Below, one piece after another: positions 17,286 through 27,421 of a stretch of 64,000 bases of DNA. A model generated the notes under the pieces. It searched no databases. It saw nothing but the letters and a program-made list of their open reading frames with translations, and had not been told where the DNA came from. Positions within the stretch are counted from its first letter, which is position 1, and every line of letters starts with the position of its first letter. The translations under genes and the position numbers were made by a program. Origin of the DNA: Burkholderiales bacterium (GTDB taxonomy: Bacteria > Pseudomonadota > Gammaproteobacteria > Burkholderiales > Burkholderiaceae_D); assembly GCA_016200895.1 (NCBI GenBank), contig JACQDX010000128.1:1-64000 (forward strand). Direction: 5' to 3'.

Positions 17286-18968
17286 TTAGCGCAATATCTC
17301 TGTCAGTACCCTTCCTTCAGAGCCTGAAGGTGGGCGCACTCTTAACAGGTGCGCCAGCGTAGGTGCAATATCCATGACTTCTGCATACTGGCCATAGGAA
17401 CCTGCTTTGAAAGGCTTGCCCATCAATATGAGAGGCACATTGGTGTCGTAGATGTAAGGCGAGCCATGCGAGGTGCCATGTGCTTCGCTGCCAAAATACC
17501 AGTAAGGTTTGGTGACGACCATAATGTCGCCAGAGCGTTGCTTATGCCATGCGCGTTGCACCAGCGTGCCCATGCGGGTGCGTGGCAGGTTGCCGTTTTC
17601 AAATTGCGTGCGGGTAAAACTGTCAGCCACACCTGGCAAACCCAGCAAAAATCTTGCGGCTGCATTTTCCACATCTTCGCGTTTCAGGTTTTTTTGCTCT
17701 ATCAGTTTATAGTCGAGCAAGAAGTTGGGTGCTGACCATTTGCGGACCAAGTCCTTTTGTCCAAATTTTTCAGACAGATGCTGATTCAGGTCAGCCGTCA
17801 TTTTTTTGCTATCCAGACGTTGCGCATCACGTTTGATGGATAGGGAAAATTCCGGTACATTCGGGAAACCGTGATCGGCTGTCAACACCACCATGGTATT
17901 TTCCAGGCCTACGCGCTTGTCGAGGTAAGTGAAGAAGTTCGCCAGCATCCTGTCCAGTCTTTGCAGATGATCATGCGACATGCGGCTTTCAGGGCCAAAG
18001 CTGTGATTGACATAATCATGGCTGGACAAGCTGACACCCAATACATCCGACACGCCAGTCGGGTTTTGCCCCAGCTTTTCACCTTCGATGGCGGCACGGG
18101 CAAAGTCCAGTGTCATTTCATCGACATAAGGGCCGGTGTATAAATCCTTATAGTAGTCAGCATCAGGCTTGCCTGATTTGCTGGTGTAGACAAACGGGAA
18201 GCGTTTGTCCTTTTCTTTTTGGTTGATGACCAGCTCGTCGTTGGCATCGTTAACATAGGCTGCATCAGGCAGTAATGGGCGCCATTCCTTGCCATAAAAA
18301 CGGTCTTGCGGTTTTGCTGCCTGGTACTGTTGTACCCACTGCGGGTGAGCCTTCATGTAATAAGTTGAGCTGGCAAAATTGCCAGTCTTGCTCATGTACA
18401 TATAAGCGGTGCCTGTCTTGCCCGCCAGCAGGATTGCACCCCTGTCTTTGCCGGACACGGTAATCACCTTGCTGTGCTCGCCATTGGAATAGCGCAACTC
18501 ATCGCCCAGCGTGCTGACACGCAGATTGGCAGGAGAGGTGCCATCACTGGCCTTGGTTTCCTCGCCGATGTAGGTATGTTGCTTGTCTTCCGTGCAATAG
18601 ACGGATTCCAGTGTCACTGGGTCTATCCAATTATTGCCTATGATGCCATGTTGGTATGGGTAAGCGCCCGTCAGTACAGCTGAATGGCCAACCGCAGTCA
18701 CGGTAATGCCATGCGCCTGATGTGCATCAGAGAACCATGCACCCTGATCCAGCAAGCGGCGGAAACCGCCCTGGCCAAACTGGTCACGGTAACGCACCAC
18801 TTGTTCCTGCGGCAGGCCATCGACAACCAGAACCACGATCAGTTTGGCTTGGGCCGGCTTTTCAACTGCCAGAACTGGTAGAGCAGGCAGGCTGGCAGAG
18901 GCAGCCAGGCAAGTCATTAAAAACAGCCGACGCATGGGACTGGGTATGTTTGGCAGGGGATTCTTCAT
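17286..18968 (-). CDS. Exported type I phosphodiesterase/alkaline phosphatase-like protein
   Basis: From the ATG at 18968 this is 560 residues (a TTG seven codons earlier is also open), with a signal peptide ending LPALPVLAVE. It has the alkaline-phosphatase-superfamily core. The first metal site is VVLVVDGLPQEQ. The HGITVTAVGHSAVLTG segment carries a probable threonine nucleophile, as in PafA/nucleotide pyrophosphatase-type enzymes. Further metal ligands lie in SLSSHDYVNHSFGP, VLTADHGFPN and EAHGTSHGS. It should hydrolyse phosphate mono- or diesters in the periplasm using two zinc ions. The PafA-type monoesterase role is inferred from nucleophile and length. Confidence 0.87.
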   Translation of the reverse strand: MKNPLPNIPSPMRRLFLMTCLAASASLPALPVLAVEKPAQAKLIVVLVVDGLPQEQVVRYRDQFGQGGFRRLLDQGAWFSDAHQAHGITVTAVGHSAVLTGAYPYQHGIIGNNWIDPVTLESVYCTEDKQHTYIGEETKASDGTSPANLRVSTLGDELRYSNGEHSKVITVSGKDRGAILLAGKTGTAYMYMSKTGNFASSTYYMKAHPQWVQQYQAAKPQDRFYGKEWRPLLPDAAYVNDANDELVINQKEKDKRFPFVYTSKSGKPDADYYKDLYTGPYVDEMTLDFARAAIEGEKLGQNPTGVSDVLGVSLSSHDYVNHSFGPESRMSHDHLQRLDRMLANFFTYLDKRVGLENTMVVLTADHGFPNVPEFSLSIKRDAQRLDSKKMTADLNQHLSEKFGQKDLVRKWSAPNFLLDYKLIEQKNLKREDVENAAARFLLGLPGVADSFTRTQFENGNLPRTRMGTLVQRAWHKQRSGDIMVVTKPYWYFGSEAHGTSHGSPYIYDTNVPLILMGKPFKAGSYGQYAEVMDIAPTLAHLLRVRPPSGSEGRVLTEILR

Positions 18969-19301
18969 GGTGTATTGTCGAATGGTCAATAGTGAACGAT
19001 GGTGGTCGATGTTTGCAAATGTAAGAGCCGATACTGACTTTGATCGGCGCTAAAGCTAGCATACACTAAGTGATACATCTGACAGGCGCATGACAGCGTA
19101 AATCTTAAGCAAAATACATGAGGTTACCGGTATGTATTTCTATATATTAAACTTCACCTCTGTCCTGATGATTGTTGCACCTCAAAAACAATTTGCCTGA
19201 TCTTGCATTTTCTTACTTTGCTCACTATTGCGCGGCAGTAAAATGCAGTGGCGCATCCAGCATAAATATGTGCGTGAGGCCGGGCTCTGATTGGATCATT
19301 C
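18969..19301. other. Divergent intergenic region without recognised elements
   Basis: Separates the phosphatase and diguanylate cyclase genes, which are divergently transcribed. It must hold both promoters, but no clear -35/-10 pair, operator or RNA was recognised. Confidence 0.3.
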
Positions 19302-20549
19302 TTGAACGAAGATAATTATTATGCTTACCTGTTTGACATCTTGCCGGTCGCTGTAGCGATTGTTGTGGATGGCAAATTGGTAAAACTCAATCCCGCTGCG
19401 GTTCAGTTGCTTGAAGTCAGCGATGGACAGCTATTGCTAGGTAAGTCCGTTGATGAATTTGTTCATCCTATCGATCAACCGAGGTCGCAGGGACGATTAA
19501 AGAAGCAGGGCAGCAATTGGGCGAATGCGAATAGCAAGTTTCGCATACGTACCAGCAAGGGCAATTTCCGCATGTTGCTGGTGATCAGTAATGCCATCGT
19601 ATTTGAGGGCAAAGATGCCGTCATGATCAGCGGCATGGACATGACCGAGCACAATGAGATGGAAGAACAATTGCGCCTCAGTGAATTCAATTTCAGGCGA
19701 TTATTTGAGAACATGCAAGACGTGTATTACCGTACGGATGTTGACGGCATAGTACAAAAAGTCAGCCCGGCAGTATCTAAAATATTGGGATACACCCCTG
19801 AAGAAATTGAGGGTAAACCTGCCGCTGCGCTTTATCCGCAGATGGCGGACAGAGAGGCCTTCAGAAAAGAAATCATGCTGCATGGCATGGTCAACGATTT
19901 CCCTGGCCAAATGGTCACCAAGGATGGACGCACCATTGATATTTCAGTCAATAGCCAGGCCTTATTTGACGATGAGGGTAATTATGCGGGGGCAGAAGGA
20001 ATCTGCCGCGATATCACCCAGCGCAAAATGCTGGAGAGGGAATTGCAAAGACTGGCAACCACAGATTCCTTAACTGGCATAGCCAACCGCCGTGCCTTTT
20101 TGGAACATGCCGAACACATATTCAAAAGCTGCCAGCGCTATCAAACCCAGATGACCTTGCTGATGCTGGATCTGGATTTTTTCAAAAGCATCAACGATAA
20201 ATATGGTCATCAGTCTGGCGACCACGCGCTGATTCGTTTTGCTGAAGCCGTCAAGCTGGAGTTGCGTGAATCAGATTTGTTTGGCCGCCTGGGAGGAGAA
20301 GAATTTTGTGTACTCTTGCAACAGGCCAGTCAGCCAGAATCCATGCTGGTGGCAGAGCGCATACGCGCTCACATACAGTCCCTGGTCCTGGATACTGCTA
20401 CTGGCGATGTCTTTGCCCTGACCGTAAGTATAGGCATAGCGACATACAGGTCAGAAGACGATCGCCTTGGCCGCTTGCTGGAGCGTGCAGACAAGGCCCT
20501 GTACCAGGCTAAAAGCCAAGGCCGCAACCGGGTTACCTGGGAAGCCTAG
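19302..20549 (+). CDS. PAS/PAS/GGDEF diguanylate cyclase
   Basis: A 415-residue soluble protein read from a TTG start. The first PAS covers about residues 8-120 and the second about 130-245 (FRRLFENMQDVYYRTD...ILGYTPEEIEG), ending in the DITQRK linker. The GGDEF domain covers the last 165 residues with DLDFFKSINDKYGH and GGEEF. RESD five residues before GGEEF is an I-site, so product inhibition is likely. It should make c-di-GMP from GTP in response to an unknown ligand. It is the second such enzyme in the window. Confidence 0.9.
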   Translation: MNEDNYYAYLFDILPVAVAIVVDGKLVKLNPAAVQLLEVSDGQLLLGKSVDEFVHPIDQPRSQGRLKKQGSNWANANSKFRIRTSKGNFRMLLVISNAIVFEGKDAVMISGMDMTEHNEMEEQLRLSEFNFRRLFENMQDVYYRTDVDGIVQKVSPAVSKILGYTPEEIEGKPAAALYPQMADREAFRKEIMLHGMVNDFPGQMVTKDGRTIDISVNSQALFDDEGNYAGAEGICRDITQRKMLERELQRLATTDSLTGIANRRAFLEHAEHIFKSCQRYQTQMTLLMLDLDFFKSINDKYGHQSGDHALIRFAEAVKLELRESDLFGRLGGEEFCVLLQQASQPESMLVAERIRAHIQSLVLDTATGDVFALTVSIGIATYRSEDDRLGRLLERADKALYQAKSQGRNRVTWEA

Positions 20550-20578
20550 AGATCAGACCTTTCCCAGCTTTACACTGA

Positions 20579-21709
20579 TCAGGCGCTGATGCTCATAATC
20601 AGCAATATATAAACGAGCATAGAGCAGACAGCTACCATCAGCAGTGCAAACGTGCGCCATAAACTGGCTGTGAATCCAAGCTGATATGCGCCACGCAATT
20701 GCGCAAATATATGCACAGGGGGCACAAAAACAAACATCAGCAGTGCCGTGATGGTAAAGCTAAACGTATTCAATACTGCAATCAGCATTAACAGTAAAGC
20801 CATGAAAGACAGGGAGTACAGCGAAAATACGGCATGGTCGAACATGCCATAACGGCGCTTGAAGACAAACAACAGCCATAAAAACGGCAGGGAAATTGGC
20901 ATCAGCAGAAAGGACAGTTTTGATGCATTGCTCTTCATTTTGTACAAGGTCAGCTCAGGTGTTTTGAGTGCATGCCTGACTTTTTTCTCTAATTGGGGGG
21001 ACGAGAACGTGACGTTTTTTCCATCCAGTTTCTTGTCAATTTGTTGCGCAATTTCATTCAGGCGAGCGTTGTCGCCGTCAGTTTGTTTATCAAGCTTTTT
21101 CTTGTCTGGGGTACTTAGTAAGCTTAATGAGCTCTCCAGCCCGCTAATCTCCAATTTGATATCGTTAATTTCTTCATCCAGATTTTCTAGCTTGCTATCT
21201 TCTGGCGGTAGTTTGGTGCGTGCGCTTTGCAGCGATGTCAGTTTCTCCTTGTTCTCCTGCAAAACCTTGTTTATGCCTTCTTTGGTGTGCGGCTTGTCAG
21301 AAATATTGTTGAGCGGATTACTGGTCGTGAATGAAAACACAAAGAACATTAAAAAGATCAAAAACAAAAACAGGGCCAAAGGCGACACATAGCGCGTGCG
21401 CTGGCCTTCGATATAGTCGCGGGTCAGTTTGCCAGGCGAAAAAATCAGCCTTGGAATAGTCCGCCATGCCTTGGTCTCAAAGTGAAACAACCCATGCAAA
21501 AGCTCTTCGACCAAATGCAGCAGGGAACGATGAATATGCGCAGCTTGTCCGCATGCATGGCAATACGCACCCTGCAGACTGACATTGCAGTTGGCACAGG
21601 CATGCTGATGTTCATCAGCGCTGGTCGCATGAGCACCACTTTTTTGTACCTCATTGACCAGCACGGCTGCTGTCGCTACATCCGTCGCAATTTCCACATC
21701 TACGTTCAT
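20579..21709 (-). CDS. DUF3667-type zinc-ribbon membrane protein
   Basis: The ATG at 21709 gives 376 residues; an in-frame start at 21778 adds a short unconserved tail. Residues about 37-55 hold two CxxC pairs (CANC and CHAC), a zinc-ribbon-like N-terminus. A conserved-looking soluble segment follows (FHFETKAWRTIPRL...YIEGQRTRYVSP), then a membrane helix, a charged helical region of about 110 residues rich in Lys/Glu, and three or four C-terminal membrane helices. This matches the DUF3667 family layout. Its function is unknown. It is convergent with the diguanylate cyclase. Confidence 0.7.
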   Translation of the reverse strand: MNVDVEIATDVATAAVLVNEVQKSGAHATSADEHQHACANCNVSLQGAYCHACGQAAHIHRSLLHLVEELLHGLFHFETKAWRTIPRLIFSPGKLTRDYIEGQRTRYVSPLALFLFLIFLMFFVFSFTTSNPLNNISDKPHTKEGINKVLQENKEKLTSLQSARTKLPPEDSKLENLDEEINDIKLEISGLESSLSLLSTPDKKKLDKQTDGDNARLNEIAQQIDKKLDGKNVTFSSPQLEKKVRHALKTPELTLYKMKSNASKLSFLLMPISLPFLWLLFVFKRRYGMFDHAVFSLYSLSFMALLLMLIAVLNTFSFTITALLMFVFVPPVHIFAQLRGAYQLGFTASLWRTFALLMVAVCSMLVYILLIMSISA

Positions 21710-21852
21710 ACATTTGCTCTCTGATTTTTTTGATTGTGTACGATATTGAGCTTCCCTCAGTCCGGCAAGATAGCACAATTCAGGTATGGATTTGATAATA
21801 TGTAGGGAATTTTTCGCGGGCTGTCAGAGCCCTTATTTGAAATGCTCAAAGG

Positions 21853-22281
21853 ATGATGATCCGTATGCACCTGCTCCAATTACTGTTATTTTTGCCTTTG
21901 TTTGTTTTTAGCTCAGGTGCCTTGGCACAACGCGCCATTTCTGGTGAAGACTGTTTTTCACTTGGAGGTCAGGCTGATGCTCGTACATGCCTGGAAAAAC
22001 GAGTCCTTGACAGCGATGTGGCGCTCAAGGATACGGAAGAAGATGTTCTTGCTTATGTGCGTCGCTGGGACGACACGCCAGAAAACCGCAGGCGGGTGCA
22101 TGCTTATGTATTATCTTCGGGTAAGCAATATTTGCGCTATCGCAAAGAGCAATGTGAATTACAGGCCGCGCTTGCCGCTGGTGGCACTGGCGGCTCGCAC
22201 CGGCGTTTCTTGTGCATACTGGAATTGAATGAGCAACGTATGGGGTATCTGCAAAGCGTGAAAGAAATGACGAAGCGCTAA
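21853..22281 (+). CDS. Secreted LprI-like (DUF1311) protein
   Basis: A 142-residue protein with a signal peptide ending SSGALAQ. The mature domain has four cysteines (EDCF, RTCLEKR, KEQCEL, RFLCILELNEQR), the pattern of the DUF1311 family. The family includes the lysozyme inhibitor LprI of Mycobacterium. A lysozyme-inhibitor or envelope-protein role is therefore possible but not demonstrated. It is expected in the periplasm with two disulfides. It stands alone, divergent from the zinc-ribbon membrane protein gene. Confidence 0.7.
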   Translation: MMIRMHLLQLLLFLPLFVFSSGALAQRAISGEDCFSLGGQADARTCLEKRVLDSDVALKDTEEDVLAYVRRWDDTPENRRRVHAYVLSSGKQYLRYRKEQCELQAALAAGGTGGSHRRFLCILELNEQRMGYLQSVKEMTKR

Positions 22282-22435
22282 AAAACAAAGCTTGATTTGG
22301 CAAAATCGAATTCAGGTCACCTTGCTTTCAGCGCGACACCTGAACTGCAAGGGATCGCTCAATCAACCTGACTTTCCCATATTTACTGATGCTACCTTTG
22401 TAGTTGGTGATTTGAATAGCAATGTGTGCCTAGCA

Positions 22436-22471
22436 AAAACGCATCACCGCATTATTGTGGGGATGCGTTTA
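22436..22471 (-). terminator. Hairpin terminator of corA
   Basis: AAACGCAT pairs with ATGCGTTT around a loop with further GC pairs. On the minus strand the stem is followed by TTTTT. It lies about 60 bases beyond the corA stop. Confidence 0.65.
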
Positions 22472-22533
22472 AATTGATGAGGGCTAGTAAGTTAGCATTG
22501 GCAAGAAAGCACTGGCTTGCGCTTCCTGCCTTG

Positions 22534-23499
22534 TCACAGCCAGCCAGATTTCTTGAAGCGGTAATACAGGTAAGCGCAAGCTGACAACATGACGCCTATT
22601 GCCATTGGGTAGCCATAATGCCATTCCAGCTCAGGCATGGCCTTGAAGTTCATGCCCCAGATGCCGGCAAAAGCGGTGGGTACTGCAAAAATCGCGGCAC
22701 CTGCGGCCAGACGCTTGTTGACTTCACTCTCATCAATGGCGACCATGGACAAGTTCACCTGTATTGCCGTGCTGATTGTATCGCGTATGGCTTCGATCGA
22801 GGTATTGATGCGGTACAGGTGATCATACACGTCGCGGAAATATTCCTGCGTATTCACACATAAGGCAGGAACGCGGCCACCAAACAGTTTGCCGCAGGCT
22901 TCCATCAAAGGTGTAACTGCATGTTTGACGACCATGATCTTGCGCTTGAGCTGGTACAGGCGCTGGATATTCGCTCGTTCACTACCCTTGGTGAAAATCT
23001 GTTCTTCGATAAGTTCCAGCTCTTCTTCCAGGGCTTCTACGACAGGGAAGTAGCGGTCAACGACAGCATCAATCAAGGCATAGAACACAAACGAAGAACC
23101 ATGCTTGAGTAAATGCGGTTCCCGCTCACAGCGCTGGCGCACGCCGAGGAAATTTTGCTGGCAACGGTTACGCACTGACAGTACATAATTTTCACCGACG
23201 AAGAGATTGAGCTCGCCTATGTTTAATTCACCTTCCAGCAATTCTACCGTGTGAATGACGGCAAACAGCGAGTCACCATATTCTTCTATCTTGGGTCTTT
23301 GATAACCATGGCGCGCATCTTCGACAGCCAGTTCATGCAATTCAAATTCGACCTGCATTTCTTGCAATTCTTCATCCGAGGCATCGCGCAAGGCTACCCA
23401 GACAAACTGGTCTTTATGTTGCACATAGTCGCTGATGGCTGCCACGGAGATATCGGACAGTTTGCGACCTTCCTGGTAAGTGACGCAGTTGATTAACAT
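22534..23499 (-). CDS. corA: Magnesium/cobalt transporter CorA
   Basis: A 321-residue protein, close to the usual 316 of E. coli CorA. The large N-terminal cytoplasmic domain has the long helical stalk (VVEALEEELELIEEQIF). Two C-terminal membrane helices are separated by the signature WGMNFKAMPE (GMN selectivity motif). The protein ends in the basic RFKKSGWL tail seen in the family. It forms pentameric channels for Mg2+ in the inner membrane. It is transcribed alone with a hairpin terminator downstream. Confidence 0.93.
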   Translation of the reverse strand: MLINCVTYQEGRKLSDISVAAISDYVQHKDQFVWVALRDASDEELQEMQVEFELHELAVEDARHGYQRPKIEEYGDSLFAVIHTVELLEGELNIGELNLFVGENYVLSVRNRCQQNFLGVRQRCEREPHLLKHGSSFVFYALIDAVVDRYFPVVEALEEELELIEEQIFTKGSERANIQRLYQLKRKIMVVKHAVTPLMEACGKLFGGRVPALCVNTQEYFRDVYDHLYRINTSIEAIRDTISTAIQVNLSMVAIDESEVNKRLAAGAAIFAVPTAFAGIWGMNFKAMPELEWHYGYPMAIGVMLSACAYLYYRFKKSGWL

Positions 23500-23592
23500 A
23501 AGTTGTGTAGTCTGGATTGCCGGATTGGTAGATGCAGATTTTAATGTAGGCTCATCGTGCTGGTAAAGCTATATTCCCAGTACTTGTTGCCA

Positions 23593-24342
23593 TCACTCAG
23601 TAGGTTCCGCATCAGGCACAGGCGGTAAGAGACGCAGGTATTCCTTGCGTACAACTTCATAGCACTCGCAGACACGCGCTTCCATGGCGGGCCTGTCCAC
23701 CACCGTGATATGACCACGTCTGCTGGTAATCAATCCATCTTTTTGTAATTGGCCTATTGTTTGTGTAACGCTCTCGCGACGTACTCCCAATAAATTGGAA
23801 ATCATTTCCTGGGTGATCACGATATCTTCTGAATGCAATCTGTCCATGCTCATCAGGAGCCAGCGGCACAGTTGCTGATCCAGTAAATGGTGCTGGTTGC
23901 AAACGGCGGTTTGTGAAGTCTGGCAAATCAGTGCCTGGGTATATAGCAGAGCATATTGTTGCAACTTGCCACCCAGGGCAAATTCCCTTTTCATGACTTT
24001 TCTGCTGAGTTTGTATGCCTTGCCTGTGCTTTGGACTTCCGTGCTGGATGGCATGCTATCGCCACCCATGAAAATGGATATACCCACCATGCCCTCATTG
24101 CCGACCAGTGCCACTTCGCTCGATGAGCCATCTTCCAGTGCGTAGATCAGCGAGACGATACCAGAGATAGGAAAATACAGGAAACGTACATGGTCACCAG
24201 ATTCCAGCATGGTCCACTTCAAAGGAAGGGGAACCAGTTCCAGATCGGGTAATATGCGCTCGAAATCTGCCTTGGGTAGCGCAGCTAATATGCTGTTCTG
24301 TTTTGGATTTTCAGACCACGCAGCTTTGCTTGTTTTTTTCAT
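23593..24342 (-). CDS. Crp/Fnr family transcriptional regulator
   Basis: The start at 24342 (MKKTSK, 249 residues) fits homologue length better than an ATG 13 codons upstream. An N-terminal cyclic-nucleotide-binding-type barrel (about residues 20-140) contains VRFLYFPISGIVSL and ALVGNEGMVGI. A C-terminal winged helix follows with ITQEMISNLLGVRRESVTQTIGQLQKDG, the DNA-recognition helix. No Fnr-type N-terminal cysteine cluster is present, so it is not an iron-sulfur oxygen sensor. The ligand and targets are unknown. Confidence 0.85.
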   Translation of the reverse strand: MKKTSKAAWSENPKQNSILAALPKADFERILPDLELVPLPLKWTMLESGDHVRFLYFPISGIVSLIYALEDGSSSEVALVGNEGMVGISIFMGGDSMPSSTEVQSTGKAYKLSRKVMKREFALGGKLQQYALLYTQALICQTSQTAVCNQHHLLDQQLCRWLLMSMDRLHSEDIVITQEMISNLLGVRRESVTQTIGQLQKDGLITSRRGHITVVDRPAMEARVCECYEVVRKEYLRLLPPVPDAEPTE

Positions 24343-24553
24343 ATATGTTTTGAAGTAGCTTGCTTGTTCTATCGCAGGCATGGGCTGGCTATAATGTCAA
24401 AGCAGTTTACATGGTTTCAGCGGCAGTCTATAGGTCATTTTGCTTGTGCAGGTGGAAACACAACATTGCAGGCGGCCATCCTGATTGCGCCGTTAAAAGT
24501 CTTCTCCAGCCTTAGCGGTGCGTACATAGAAAAAGTGGCTGCCATAATGAGCA

Positions 24554-24581
24554 TCCTCTGATATCAAGCGATATCAGAGGA
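24554..24581 (-). terminator. Perfect 12-bp hairpin at the end of the SMC operon
   Basis: TCCTCTGATATC pairs perfectly with GATATCAGAGGA around an AAGC loop, starting seven bases beyond the SMC stop. There is no T-run on the minus strand, so it may protect the 3' end of the mRNA rather than terminate on its own. Confidence 0.5.
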
Positions 24582-24587
24582 TATCCA

Positions 24588-27416
24588 TCATGCCTTGGCT
24601 GCCTTGTTCTTCTCAGTTTTTCTTTGCAAGACAAAAATAGGCTGCGCCCATTCGGTATCTTTTTTCTTCTTGCTGGTGATCAGCGTCAGTTCAGATGGGT
24701 CATACACATCAGTGTTGTGCGTCAGCGGTGTCGTCATCAGATACTGGGCATCCGTGTTCTTCAGGAACTCACCAACCAGCTGGATATTGCGTATATCCAG
24801 ATGGGCGAAAGGTTCATCGATGAAGACAAAACCGCCAGAACCATCGTCAGATTTTAGCAAGCCTATCAGCAAGATCAATGACTTCATGACTTGCTGGCCG
24901 CCGGATGCTTCACCATCGTTCATGCCTATCGGGCCTTTGCCGTCAAACTTGAAGCGTACATGCAAGCCAGCCTGCGCCAGTTGTATGTCGTCATTTTCCA
25001 GTTTGACTGGGTCGGTATGTACTTCTATGCCAGCCAGCTCGCCCAGTTGCTTGATGTTCTTGCTATAGGATTTGATTGTGAAGCGCAGCCTGTCCATATA
25101 GGCGGCGCGGGCATTCACGGTGGCTTCTATCGCCCGGTTATTCTGGTAGCGACGCTCATCGGTTTCTGCCTGGCGGCCTTGCAGCAGGGCATTCAGGCGC
25201 GTGTATTGATCGACGACGGTGGAATCAGTTTCCCAGTCATCGCGCCCCAGGTTATTGCTCAGGCTGCGTATGCGCAATTCTATCTGGTGGACGTTTTCAT
25301 GTTCAGCGACCAGTTCCTTGCGGTGCGAAGCGCGCTTCCAGTTATGCGGCAGGGTATGCCAGGTGGCACGCATGGCACGCAGGGTTTCGAATTGCTCCTT
25401 GCGCTCATCTGCATGGCGTTTTTCTGACGTGCGCAATTGGGCTTCGGCGTCAGCGATGGCTGCCTTGGCTTGTTCCCATTTCAGATGCGCGACTGAGCGC
25501 TGCTCTGTAGCTGCTTTCAGCAAAGGTGCGATTTCACCGAGGCGACCGCCGACTTCCATGCGTTGTTGTTTCAGCGGCTGGGTATTGCGACTGGCTTCTT
25601 CAAATTCTGCATGGCGGGCACTCAGTTCTTTTGCTGCATCAACGCCTGCCAGACGCGCTTTATAGGCGCTGATTTCACCTGCCAGTTTGCTGATCTGCAT
25701 GGTCAGCACATCTTCTTGCGATTGCAGGCGTGGCAAAGACTTCAGCAAAGCTTCCAGGCGCTGGGTACGGCCTGCATTACCAAAGCGGTAGCGCGATACT
25801 TCGACGAACAGCGAACGGCCACCACGACGCTCAAAATGATAGGCGTCAGGCGTGATCCATTCCTGGTTCTTGGACAGCTTCATGCCCAACTCAATTGAGC
25901 CTACCGTGTCTATGCGTTGCAGCTGTTCTATCAGCCAGCCGGGTGCCTGGCCAGTGAAGTTGACGACCGACAGCAAGCTCTGGTCCTTGACCACAGGCGC
26001 ACTGATGCGATCAGGCACGATGAAGTGGCTGTAGCGCTGCTTTTCACCGATGCGGTAAGCAGCAGAGGCGTCAGTAGCCTTGTCCAGCAAGATGACTGAG
26101 GTGTAGCCGCGCAATACGCCCTCTACTGCAGCCTGCCATTTTGGATCAGTGACTTCTACGATCTCGGGCAACATGCAATGCGGGATATTCGCATCCGTCA
26201 ATGCACGGCGCATCTGGCGCACATTCTCAGGGTCGGGCAGGGCAGACTTGCCTTGCAGGGCAGCGATGGTTTCCATCTCGCCCGCGATACGCTGGGTCAG
26301 GGCGTCACGTTCCAGTTTCTGGCGTGACAGCTCTGCTTCTTTCTTCTCCAGATCATCAGCGATGTTGGCAACATCGGCATCCGCTTCAGCAGCCAGTTTT
26401 TGCAGACGGGCTTTTTGTTCCAGCAGGCTTTCTTGTGGCTTCAGTTTGCTGTTGATCTGCCCCAGTTTTTCACGCAAAGAAGACTCTTCTGCTTCCAGTG
26501 CGGCTTCTGCCTGCTTGGCATCGGACACTTGCTGCGCCTGTTGTGCCAGGTGCTGGCGGCGGTCAGACAGGGCCAGATCTTGTGTCTTCAAAAAGCGCTT
26601 GCTGGCACGCAGGGACTGGCTGGTCGTACCCGCTTTTTCCAATGCTTCATGGTATTGCAGGGTAGGCAGTATCTCTTCCTGCAAGTCGCGTTTTTCCTTG
26701 TTCAGGCTTTCATACTGGTGGTAATTGGCAACGCGCAGGCGCAAGCCTTCCAGATTGGTTTTTGCACCTTCCAGCTCGGTTTCAAAACGCTGCAATTCGG
26801 TTTCAGTATCACGCTGATGGCGCTTGGCGTCATCATAGGCATCCAGCACTTCCTTGTCGCCAAACACCTGGAACACCAGGTCCAGCAACTGGCGCGGTGC
26901 ATATTCACAGAGCTTGTCTGTCTCGCCCTGTTCCAGCGCCAGCACCTTGCCCATGGCATTTGATAAACCGGCATGTGACAAACGCTTGCGATAGCTTTCC
27001 ACACCCAGCCAGTCATTGGCTTCCTGTATTTCTTCTATCTCGGTCTTCCCACTACGCATCAGGTATTGACGTTTCCAGTCGCCACCGTTTTTTTCTATCT
27101 TGCAAAACAGCGTAACTTCATCTTCATACAGTCCCGACATGCGGAAAGGGCGGTTGGAAATCTGTGGCCCCACGGCGCTGTTATCCACCACCGCACGTAT
27201 CCATGCCGTTTGCTGACCAGAGTGACGGGCGTAATGTTTATACGAGCGCCCCATCGAACATTCCAGGCCAAACAGGGTACGCAAGGCGTCCAGCAGCGTG
27301 GTTTTACCCGAGCCATTTTGTCCGGCGATAGTAATGATCTTGGCATCGAGCGGGATGTTCTTGATGCGTTGCCAATAATCCCAATGGACAAGTTCCAGCG
27401 ATTTGATATGAAACAT
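24588..27416 (-). CDS. mksB: SMC-like ATPase of an MksB/MukB/JetC-type condensin
   Basis: A 942-residue ATPase with the SMC plan: Walker A GQNGSGKTTLLDALRTLF near residue 33, a first coiled coil (about 190-390), a hinge-like globular region around 410-560 (PEIVEVTDPKWQAAVEGVL), and a second coiled coil (about 575-790). The C-terminal head has signature GEASGGQQVMKSL, Walker B GGFVFIDEPFAHLD and D-loop LD. Two such chains should dimerise and be bridged by the kleisin and KITE proteins encoded directly upstream. It is much shorter than E. coli MukB (about 1480) and in the range of MksB. MksB is favoured by length and gene order; a Wadjet JetC is the alternative. Confidence 0.75.
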   Translation of the reverse strand: MFHIKSLELVHWDYWQRIKNIPLDAKIITIAGQNGSGKTTLLDALRTLFGLECSMGRSYKHYARHSGQQTAWIRAVVDNSAVGPQISNRPFRMSGLYEDEVTLFCKIEKNGGDWKRQYLMRSGKTEIEEIQEANDWLGVESYRKRLSHAGLSNAMGKVLALEQGETDKLCEYAPRQLLDLVFQVFGDKEVLDAYDDAKRHQRDTETELQRFETELEGAKTNLEGLRLRVANYHQYESLNKEKRDLQEEILPTLQYHEALEKAGTTSQSLRASKRFLKTQDLALSDRRQHLAQQAQQVSDAKQAEAALEAEESSLREKLGQINSKLKPQESLLEQKARLQKLAAEADADVANIADDLEKKEAELSRQKLERDALTQRIAGEMETIAALQGKSALPDPENVRQMRRALTDANIPHCMLPEIVEVTDPKWQAAVEGVLRGYTSVILLDKATDASAAYRIGEKQRYSHFIVPDRISAPVVKDQSLLSVVNFTGQAPGWLIEQLQRIDTVGSIELGMKLSKNQEWITPDAYHFERRGGRSLFVEVSRYRFGNAGRTQRLEALLKSLPRLQSQEDVLTMQISKLAGEISAYKARLAGVDAAKELSARHAEFEEASRNTQPLKQQRMEVGGRLGEIAPLLKAATEQRSVAHLKWEQAKAAIADAEAQLRTSEKRHADERKEQFETLRAMRATWHTLPHNWKRASHRKELVAEHENVHQIELRIRSLSNNLGRDDWETDSTVVDQYTRLNALLQGRQAETDERRYQNNRAIEATVNARAAYMDRLRFTIKSYSKNIKQLGELAGIEVHTDPVKLENDDIQLAQAGLHVRFKFDGKGPIGMNDGEASGGQQVMKSLILLIGLLKSDDGSGGFVFIDEPFAHLDIRNIQLVGEFLKNTDAQYLMTTPLTHNTDVYDPSELTLITSKKKKDTEWAQPIFVLQRKTEKNKAAKA

Positions 27417-27421
27417 GGTGC

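Noticed and set aside
24394-24561. 55-codon plus-strand frame between the Crp/Fnr gene and the SMC operon
   Set aside because: Runs into the hairpin at 24554 and has no ribosome site or recognisable features.
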